Shown here in pieces: positions 6,943 through 11,623 of a stretch of DNA of 11,623 nt. Position numbers and translations under genes: made by a program. Every line of letters begins with the position of its first letter. Positions within the stretch are counted from its first letter, which is position 1. The stretch is taken from NCBI GenBank assembly GCA_034436375.1, contig DAOTVS010000048.1:1-11623 (forward strand). The letters are read 5' to 3'. Origin of the DNA: DAOTVS01 sp034436375. GTDB taxonomy: Bacteria > Chloroflexota > Anaerolineae > SpSt-313. The notes beneath the pieces are model-generated. The model had not been told where the DNA came from and made no database searches. It was given only the letters and a program-made list of their open reading frames with translations.

Positions 6943-7434
6943 TCACTCGGGGCATTGGATGGCAATGAACCTCAACCATTCATCGATCTGATCGTATAGC
7001 TCTTCCCGACCCGGGTCGGCGTTGACCGCCGCGGCGTAGGGCGCGCCGAAGGTATCGAGCACGAAAACCAGGTGGCCGGTGCCCGCATCCTCCCCGAGCA
7101 GACGATCATAGGCATGGCGCACCTGGGCGCCCATGTCCGCGAGGAGTGGAAAGTGGTAGGGCAGGCTGCGGCCCAGATCCTTGATCGTTTCGGCGCTGGC
7201 CGGCAGCAGAGCCAGCGCCTCCGCGCCCTGCTGGTGCCAGGCCTCGGCGTGATCGGAAAAGGCAGCGAGGAGCGGCTGCCACTCAGCTGGCGCAGTGCCT
7301 GCCGGGAAAGCGAGCACCTGCTTCTCGAGCTGCCGGTAGACGCTGTCACAGATCGTGTCGCCCGCATCCGATGTCAGGCAAAAGTCGGGCGCTGGCATTT
7401 CCGCCTGCCTGCCGTAGAACGTGTGCCACTTCAT
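6943..7434 (-). CDS. Peroxiredoxin-like (AhpC/TSA, redoxin) protein without peroxidatic cysteine
   Basis: The 163-residue product has a thioredoxin-like outline of the peroxiredoxin type: MPAPDFCLTSDAGDTI at 13-28 (the usual PDF.L.d..G start), LAFPAGTAPAEW at 41-52, and YHFPLLADMGAQVRHAYD at 93-110, followed by VFVLDTFGAPYAA (123-135), the usual FviD..G strand. At the active-site loop P-x-x-x-T-x-x-C the Cys is Ala50. Remaining Cys are 19, 29 and 161, none in the right place. It is therefore probably not a peroxidase and may bind a partner or ligand. The ATG at 7434 has GGAGG 6 nt upstream (7445-7441), and the gene begins 14 nt after the tdh stop, so it is translated from the same message. 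The link to threonine breakdown is unexplained. The fold assignment rests on motif spacing and is moderately sure. Confidence 0.75.
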   Translation of the reverse strand: MKWHTFYGRQAEMPAPDFCLTSDAGDTICDSVYRQLEKQVLAFPAGTAPAEWQPLLAAFSDHAEAWHQQGAEALALLPASAETIKDLGRSLPYHFPLLADMGAQVRHAYDRLLGEDAGTGHLVFVLDTFGAPYAAAVNADPGREELYDQIDEWLRFIAIQCPE

Positions 7435-7448
7435 CGGTGACCTCCAAT

Positions 7449-8501
7449 TTACGGGTACATGACGATCTTGGCGGCCACGCGGTCGGGGGCGGTCATGAGC
7501 GCAAAGCCTTTCTGGAAGTCGTCGAGCGAGATGCGATGGGTGATCACAGGGCTGGGATCGAGGGCGCCAGAGCGGAAGAGCCCGGCCATCTGATACCAGC
7601 TCTGCCAGAGCTGGCGCCCGTTGATGCCGTAGAGGGTGATGCCCCTGAAGATCACTGCGCTGTTCAGATCCAGCGTGATCGGCTGCGATGGGATGCCAAA
7701 AGCGCTGAAACGCCCCCCTTTGCGCACCGCGGCAAAGGCCTCCTGGATCGCCTGGGGGCTGCCGGTCATCTCGATGACGGCATCAACCCCCACCCCTCCC
7801 GTGGCTGTCAGCAAGGTGCGGACCACGTCAGCGCCTGGCTCACTGATGTTGAGCGAGACATCGGCGCCCATAGCCTGGCCGATGGCCAGGCGCTGGGGAT
7901 ACTTGCCGATGTGGAAGACGGGGGAAGCGCCGGCAGCCTTGGCCACGCCGACGGCGAAAAGGCCGGTGGGCCCGTCGCCCCAGATGGCCACCGAGCGCCC
8001 GGCGACCGGCTCGACCAGCACGGCGTAGACGGCGTTGCCGCAGGGATCCTGGATGGAGGCGATGGCCGGGTCCAGATCGGGGGCGTTGACCCAGGCGGAG
8101 CTTTCGGGGAGGGCGACATACTCGGCAAAGCAGCCATTGGTATCGACGCCGAAAATCTCCAGGTTGGCGCAGATATTGGGCTGCCCGTTGCGGCAGACGG
8201 GGCAGGTGCCATCGTAGCGGTGCGAATCGGCCGAGACGAAATCGCCCACCTTGATGGAACGCACAGCGCTGCCGACCTCGACCACATCGCCGCAGAACTC
8301 GTGGCCGATGATGAGGGGGGGCTTGACGCGAGCGGCGGCCCAGGCATCCCACTTGAAGATGTGCACATCGGTGCCGCAGATGGAGGTAGCGCGGACCTTG
8401 ACCAGGACTTCGCGCGGGCCGATTCTCGGGATGGGCACCCGCGTCATCTCAAGGCCGGGGCCGGGCTGGGGCTTGATGATCGCACGCATGAGGTCAGACA
8501 T
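7449..8501 (-). CDS. tdh: L-threonine 3-dehydrogenase (zinc-dependent MDR family), with unusual zinc and cofactor sites
   Basis: The start chosen is ATG 8501 with AAGGAG at 8517-8512 (10-nt spacer). An in-frame ATG at 8528 has no ribosome site and lies beyond it. The product is 350 residues. It oxidises L-threonine to 2-amino-3-ketobutyrate, the substrate of Kbl encoded two genes on. Tdh markers are SICGTDVHIFKWDAWA (40-55; catalytic-zinc Cys42, with His67 and Glu68 in GHEF), IFGVDTNGCFAEYV (116-129) and QDPCGNAVYAVL (151-162). The Rossmann motif is GDGPTG (175-180). Two sites differ from the family: the structural-zinc lobe reads D97-x2-C100-x2-C103-x7-C111, with Asp in the first Cys position; and the end of the second Rossmann strand has G199-K200-Y201 where E. 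coli Tdh has Asp-Val-Asn, which may favour NADP. It is the first gene of the operon. Confidence 0.9.
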   Translation of the reverse strand: MSDLMRAIIKPQPGPGLEMTRVPIPRIGPREVLVKVRATSICGTDVHIFKWDAWAAARVKPPLIIGHEFCGDVVEVGSAVRSIKVGDFVSADSHRYDGTCPVCRNGQPNICANLEIFGVDTNGCFAEYVALPESSAWVNAPDLDPAIASIQDPCGNAVYAVLVEPVAGRSVAIWGDGPTGLFAVGVAKAAGASPVFHIGKYPQRLAIGQAMGADVSLNISEPGADVVRTLLTATGGVGVDAVIEMTGSPQAIQEAFAAVRKGGRFSAFGIPSQPITLDLNSAVIFRGITLYGINGRQLWQSWYQMAGLFRSGALDPSPVITHRISLDDFQKGFALMTAPDRVAAKIVMYP

Positions 8502-8537
8502 GAACGTGTCTCTCCTTTGAGCGTCCATACCGTGACT

Positions 8538-8561
8538 GCGCCGCGACGTGAAGAGCGGCGC
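8538..8561 (-). promoter_or_regulatory. 7-bp hairpin in the tdh 5' leader
   Basis: GCGCCGC (8538-8544) pairs exactly with GCGGCGC (8555-8561) over a 10-nt loop. It lies between the predicted start of transcription (about 8579) and the ribosome site (8517-8512). It may stabilise the message or act in attenuation; no U tract follows it. Confidence 0.45.
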
Positions 8562-8585
8562 GAAGCTTGCAGAGCCATCAAAATC

Positions 8586-8614
8586 AGTATATCACCAGGG
8601 GGGACAATGGTCAA
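8586..8614 (-). promoter_or_regulatory. Sigma70-type promoter of the tdh operon, with extended -10
   Basis: On the - strand TTGACC (8614-8609) is followed after exactly 17 nt by TATACT (8591-8586), with TG one base upstream of the -10 (TGATATACT). Both boxes are five of six to consensus. Transcription would begin near 8579, giving a leader of about 78 nt before the tdh ATG. Confidence 0.75.
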
Positions 8615-8628
8615 AGGCGCCAATGCAA

Positions 8629-8658
8629 CCGCTCGCACTATCATGTGGGAGCGTGCGG
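8629..8658 (-). terminator. Imperfect stem-loop just after recQ, weak terminator candidate
   Basis: Ten bases (8629-8638) can pair with 8649-8658 with two mismatches over a 10-nt loop, starting 5 nt beyond the recQ stop on the - strand. No U tract follows. It would separate recQ from the tdh promoter. Confidence 0.3.
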
Positions 8659-8663
8659 TCCGG

Positions 8664-10190
8664 CTATTCGTCCTCGTCGTCATCGATGTCGTCGAAGGGC
8701 TCCATCTTTATGGGTGCGAGGGTAGGCCCATCGCAGATGTCACAGCACGGTGAGACGCGGGTGGCGTCGCTATCGCCGAAATAGTCGAGGATGGCGCGGC
8801 GGCGACAGGTGGCGCCCTCGGCATAGGCGATCATCTGCGCGAGGAGCGCGCGCTTGTGCTCGCGGAAGCGCTCGACTTTGGCCATGATCTCCCCGGCGTC
8901 GAGGGGCACGTCGCTGGCGAGCGAGTAGAGGAAGCGTCCTTTGTCTTGCCCCTGGTCCTCCAGCAGACCCTCGTGTTGCAGCAGGCTCAGGCCGACGCGT
9001 AGCTTGACCTCATTCAACCCCGTCTGGCGGCGCAGAGTGACCTCCTCGATGGCGGCGTGGCCCGAAGGGCTGGCCTGAACGCGGCCTAGCAGGGCGTGCA
9101 GGCGCTGCAGGGAATGGGCATCGGGCGCATCGTTGTTGATGAACCATTCCTGCAGGGTGCGGTCCTGGGCGCTGTAGAGGAGCAGGCAGTGAGCGGGTTT
9201 GCCGTCGCGGCCGGCGCGCCCCGCCTCCTGATAATAGGCTTCCAGGGTGCCGGGGATGTCCCAATGGATGACGGCCCGCACATTGGCCTTGTCGACGCCC
9301 ATGCCAAAGGCGCTGGTGGCGACGAGCACCCGCACCCGGTTTTGGATAAAGTTGTTCTGGGCGCGGCGGCGCGCCTCGGGCTCCATGCCGCCATGGTAGT
9401 AGGCGGTGGGCAGGCCGGTAGTGGCGTGGATGAGGTCGGCCAACTCCTCGGCAGCGCGTTTGGTGCCTACATAGACGATGTAGGACCCCTCAGTGGCCCG
9501 TGACAGGGCTGCCTGGAGGTAGCGCAGTTTGGCGTCCTCGTTGGCCGCGTGCATGACCTCAAAGAAGAGATTGGGCCGGTTGAACCCCGTCACGACCCGC
9601 TGCGCCTCGGGCAGGCGCAACTGATTGATAATGTCCTGCTGCACCAGGGGGGTGGCGGTCGCCGTCGTGGCGAGCAGCGTGGGGCGGCCAAGCGCCTCCC
9701 AAGTGCGGTGGATCTCCAGGTAAGAGGGGCGGAAATCGTGGCCCCACTGAGAAATGCAGTGGGCTTCATCGACCGCCAGCAGGCTCACCCGTCCCGTGGG
9801 CAGGGCCTGGGTAAAGCTGGCGTTGCGGAGGCGCTCGGGAGCCACGTAGACCAGACGGAAGAGGCCAGCGGCCATGCGGCGTAGCACGGCGGCCTGCTCA
9901 TCGGCGCTCTGCAGGCTGTGCAAGGCTGCCGCAGGAATGCCGCGCCGGCCCAGGGCGCGCACCTGGTCCTGCATCAGGGCAATGAGCGGCGAGATCACGA
10001 GTACGGTTCCCTGGTTGAGGAGAGCCGGCAACTGGTAGCAGAGTGACTTGCCGGACCCGGTAGGCATCACCAGCAGCGTGTGCCGGCCCGACAGAATATG
10101 CGTGAGGGCCTGCATTTGACCGGGGCGGAAGCGTGGGTGGTGGAAGTGATCGCGCAGCAGCTGCGTCAGGGTTTCGGCCTGAATTTCCAC
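8664..10190 (-). CDS. RecQ-family ATP-dependent DNA helicase, short RecS-like form without HRDC
   Basis: The 508-residue product has all superfamily 2 RecQ motifs: motif 0 FRPGQMQAL (21-29), Walker A MPTGSGKS (42-49, K48), DEAH (141-144) followed by the aromatic-rich loop CISQWGHDFRP, ATTATAT (174-180), VATSAFGMGVDK (290-301) and YYQEAGRAGRDG (319-330). It unwinds DNA 3' to 5' in recombination repair. After the helicase core a winged-helix-like region (about 365-425) comes before the zinc Cys set (C462, C482, C483, C486), the order I associate with B. subtilis RecS rather than E. coli RecQ, and there is no HRDC domain. The zinc set is compressed: SPCCDIC instead of CxxCxxC. The protein ends in an acidic tail (DDIDDDEDE). 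The start is GTG at 10190 with AAGGAA 8 nt upstream (10204-10199). It is divergent from the SPFH unit. Confidence 0.93.
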   Translation of the reverse strand: MEIQAETLTQLLRDHFHHPRFRPGQMQALTHILSGRHTLLVMPTGSGKSLCYQLPALLNQGTVLVISPLIALMQDQVRALGRRGIPAAALHSLQSADEQAAVLRRMAAGLFRLVYVAPERLRNASFTQALPTGRVSLLAVDEAHCISQWGHDFRPSYLEIHRTWEALGRPTLLATTATATPLVQQDIINQLRLPEAQRVVTGFNRPNLFFEVMHAANEDAKLRYLQAALSRATEGSYIVYVGTKRAAEELADLIHATTGLPTAYYHGGMEPEARRRAQNNFIQNRVRVLVATSAFGMGVDKANVRAVIHWDIPGTLEAYYQEAGRAGRDGKPAHCLLLYSAQDRTLQEWFINNDAPDAHSLQRLHALLGRVQASPSGHAAIEEVTLRRQTGLNEVKLRVGLSLLQHEGLLEDQGQDKGRFLYSLASDVPLDAGEIMAKVERFREHKRALLAQMIAYAEGATCRRRAILDYFGDSDATRVSPCCDICDGPTLAPIKMEPFDDIDDDEDE

Positions 10191-10202
10191 GAGCGGTATT
10201 CC

Positions 10203-10231
10203 TTGTCGATTTTTGCACTTTGCGCTATAAT
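10203..10231 (+). promoter_or_regulatory. Sigma70-type promoter facing the SPFH gene
   Basis: TTGTCG (10203-10208, four of six) is followed after 17 nt by a perfect TATAAT (10226-10231). Transcription would start near 10238. The reverse strand of the same -10 reads TATTAT and could serve recQ, but no -35 at proper spacing is visible on that strand. Confidence 0.7.
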
Positions 10232-10240
10232 AGTGGAGTT

Positions 10241-10378
10241 ATGTTCAAGCAGTGCGCCGGCAGTTTGGCACAGGTCGGCGATTCTGTCAAATACCCACGT
10301 CCCGTCACCCCATTGGTACCCCCAGCCGCCGGTGCGGCTATGGTTGTGACCCTGCCCTGGTGGACCCAGTATCGCTAA
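10241..10378 (+). CDS. Possible 45-residue ORF at the start of the SPFH leader
   Basis: ATG at 10241 opens 45 codons to TAA (10376-10378), beginning MFKQCAGSLAQVGDS and ending TLPWWTQYR. The ATG would lie only about 3 nt from the predicted transcription start, so it would be nearly leaderless. A GGAG at 10235-10238 is too close (2 nt) to be a normal ribosome site. The product is Pro/Val-rich with no known domain, and a hairpin (10324-10339) lies inside it. It may be a leader peptide or chance. Confidence 0.2.
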   Translation: MFKQCAGSLAQVGDSVKYPRPVTPLVPPAAGAAMVVTLPWWTQYR

Positions 10379-10407
10379 AGCTTTGTTCTGCGCACATCGA
10401 CGCGTTA

Positions 10408-10445
10408 CCCTGCTCTGAAACAGGGCGGCGCGCTCATGGGCGCGC
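10408..10445 (+). promoter_or_regulatory. Tandem hairpins in the SPFH leader
   Basis: CCCTG (10408-10412) pairs with CAGGG (10421-10425), and two bases later GCGCGC (10428-10433) pairs with GCGCGC (10440-10445) over a 6-nt loop. The two stems could stack. No U tract follows, so a simple attenuator is not supported. Confidence 0.4.
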
Positions 10446-10530
10446 GGCAAACTCTATTGGGGGCGCTCTGCCGGGAAAGGGGAATGACTCAGGGAGCCTC
10501 ACAGTGCTTCGCGACCCTCCGGTCCAGAGC

Positions 10531-10550
10531 GCCGGCTCAAGGAGACCGGC
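10531..10550 (+). promoter_or_regulatory. Ribosome binding site displayed in a hairpin loop before the SPFH gene
   Basis: GCCGG (10531-10535) pairs with CCGGC (10546-10550). The 10-nt loop carries AAGGAG (10539-10544), and the ATG starts at the base of the stem (10551). The 6-nt spacing to the ATG fixes the start codon. Confidence 0.5.
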
Positions 10551-11591
10551 ATGCGCAATTTCGATATGGTCAACAGGCTGCTCTTTGTGGCCATTGTGCT
10601 GCTGACGGTGTTGGTGGCGGTTGCCCTGCTGTATACCTTCTTGACCTTTGGCGTGTTGGGGTTGATCGGGGGGATCATTATCACGCCCGCGGCCATGATT
10701 GTGGTACTCAAGGCCTTCCGGGCGATGACGATCACGGTGCAGGAGGGGACCGTCCAGGTGGTGGAGCGGCTCGGGGCGTTCAGCCGCATCCTCTACCCGG
10801 GCTCGTCGTTGTTGATCGACCCCTTCGATCATGTGCGGGCGACAGTGCCGACGGTCGAGCGGCAGTACGAATTCACGTCCGAGGAGGTCCTGGTGGGCTC
10901 CTCGGCCAAGCTCAAGCTGCGCACCTTGGTGCGCTACCGTATCGCGCGGCGGAACCTGGATGGCCGCGACATCCCCGATGAGCAGGCAATCTACCGGGCG
11001 GTGTACGAGGTAGAGGACTGGGAGCTTGCCGTCAAGGCCCAGGCGGAGGCGACCCTGCGCGATGTGATGGGCGAGACGGGCTGGCGCGACGAGTTTATCG
11101 GCGTGACATCGTCGGGCGATACCATCATCTCGCGCCCACGCTCGCGGCTCAATGCCAAGATGCGCTTCCTGTTAGACCGCGAGACGCAACGCTGGGGTGT
11201 GACGGTGACCCGTGTCTCGGTGCAGATCATCCATGTGGAAGATAAGAACCTGGATTCGGTCTTTGCCATCCGTCAGGCGCGGAAGCGTGGTGAGATCATG
11301 CGCATCGACGCGCAGAACGAAAAAGAGAAGATGATCCGCATGTTCGAGGCCGAGCTGGCCAAGATCAAGATGCAGGCGGCGGCGATCCGCGAGGGCATGG
11401 GCACTGCCGACTTTGTGGCCCTCAAGTGGATCGAGGCGATCGAGAAACTGGCGAACGATCCACAGTCCAAGTGGGTCATCCCGGTCGAGTTCCTGCAGAC
11501 GGTGCGCCAGATCACTTCCATGATGCAGGGCACCACGCCCACATTGAATCTGCCCGAGCCGCCCCCGGAGGATATTCCGCCGCAGGAATAA
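10551..11591 (+). CDS. SPFH / band 7 domain membrane protein
   Basis: The 346-residue product starts at ATG 10551 behind AAGGAG. Residues about 9-30 and 32-54 are strongly hydrophobic, giving one hairpin or two membrane segments. A band 7 (SPFH) domain follows at about 58-245: FRAMTITVQEGTVQVVERLG at 56-75, then LYPGSSLLIDPFDHVR and the typical basic-acidic beta and helical repeats. A charged, coiled-coil-prone segment (245-300) and a Pro-rich tail (334-346) end it. Such proteins form large cage-like assemblies on the membrane that organise lipid domains or membrane proteases. It differs from simple stomatins by an atypically long DLD-rich insert near 135-150 and by lacking a nearby nfeD gene, though the region downstream is cut by the window edge after 32 nt. 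Family is sure; specific role is unknown. Confidence 0.9.
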   Translation: MRNFDMVNRLLFVAIVLLTVLVAVALLYTFLTFGVLGLIGGIIITPAAMIVVLKAFRAMTITVQEGTVQVVERLGAFSRILYPGSSLLIDPFDHVRATVPTVERQYEFTSEEVLVGSSAKLKLRTLVRYRIARRNLDGRDIPDEQAIYRAVYEVEDWELAVKAQAEATLRDVMGETGWRDEFIGVTSSGDTIISRPRSRLNAKMRFLLDRETQRWGVTVTRVSVQIIHVEDKNLDSVFAIRQARKRGEIMRIDAQNEKEKMIRMFEAELAKIKMQAAAIREGMGTADFVALKWIEAIEKLANDPQSKWVIPVEFLQTVRQITSMMQGTTPTLNLPEPPPEDIPPQE

Positions 11592-11623
11592 GGGATAGGG
11601 GGATGTAATGTAAGGGGCGGGTG

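Larger units (their letters stand above)
10191..10550 (+). other. 360-nt divergent intergenic region, hairpin-rich leader of the SPFH gene
   Basis: This gap holds the recQ ribosome site (10199-10204, - strand), a + strand promoter (10203-10231), a possible 45-codon ORF (10241-10378), and a chain of stem-loops: 10324-10339 (6 bp, tetraloop), 10408-10425 (5 bp), 10428-10445 (6 bp), a weak CGGCA/TGCCG pair that begins at 10444 and extends into the following 30 nt, and 10531-10550. If transcribed from the promoter, the leader of the SPFH gene is about 310 nt. I do not recognise a known riboswitch, SRP RNA, 6S RNA or tmRNA in it. Confidence 0.5.

Noticed and set aside
7371..8753. 460-codon open frame on the + strand across tdh
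   Set aside because: It mirrors the tdh gene, is Asp/Gly/His-rich without known motifs, and has no promoter or ribosome site.
10232..10550. SRP RNA, 6S RNA or tmRNA in the SPFH leader
   Set aside because: The hallmark sequences of these RNAs are not present, though several hairpins are.

Overview
The window is about 11.6 kb of GC-rich DNA with close-packed genes on both strands. The protein set (a short RecS-type RecQ helicase, a UPF0210/DUF711 protein, a Tdh-Kbl threonine pair, an Opp-type ABC ATPase, and a URO-D-family protein beside a fucosidase-like hydrolase) suggests a heterotrophic Chloroflexota bacterium, perhaps of the Anaerolineae group. That placement is inferred from protein character only. 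I see no rRNA, tRNA, CRISPR array, transposase or phage gene.

Layout. The left part (2-3073) reads on the + strand. It holds the 3' part of a URO-D-family gene, then a 656-residue glycoside-hydrolase-like protein (GHL6/GH151 type with a trimerisation-like domain). A perfect palindrome separates this from a convergent UPF0210 gene (3100-4314, - strand), which has its own good promoter and a TTG start fixed by a Shine-Dalgarno site. The block 4550-8501 reads on the - strand, from a strong promoter at 8586-8614. In transcription order it holds L-threonine 3-dehydrogenase (tdh), a peroxiredoxin-like protein without the peroxidatic cysteine, 2-amino-3-ketobutyrate CoA ligase (kbl), and an Opp/Dpp-type ABC ATPase whose 5' end is broken by an apparent one-base frameshift. 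recQ (8664-10190) is also on the - strand. Divergent from it, a consensus promoter at 10203-10231 drives a roughly 310-nt hairpin-rich leader and then a membrane-anchored SPFH/band 7 protein (10551-11591).

How the genes work together. Tdh oxidises threonine to 2-amino-3-ketobutyrate and Kbl cleaves this with CoA to glycine and acetyl-CoA, so the central block is a threonine-degradation operon. The Tdh has two unusual sites: Asp in place of the first structural-zinc Cys, and Gly-Lys-Tyr where the NAD-selecting Asp usually lies. The orphan ABC ATPase has no permease or binding-protein genes in view. The URO-D and hydrolase genes may form a small carbohydrate or one-carbon catabolic unit, which is speculative.

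I did not find a clear new multi-gene system. The items most worth a second look are the frameshifted orphan ATPase next to a 48-bp near-perfect palindrome, the Cys-less peroxiredoxin inside the threonine operon, the altered Tdh zinc and cofactor sites, and the structured leader before the SPFH gene.
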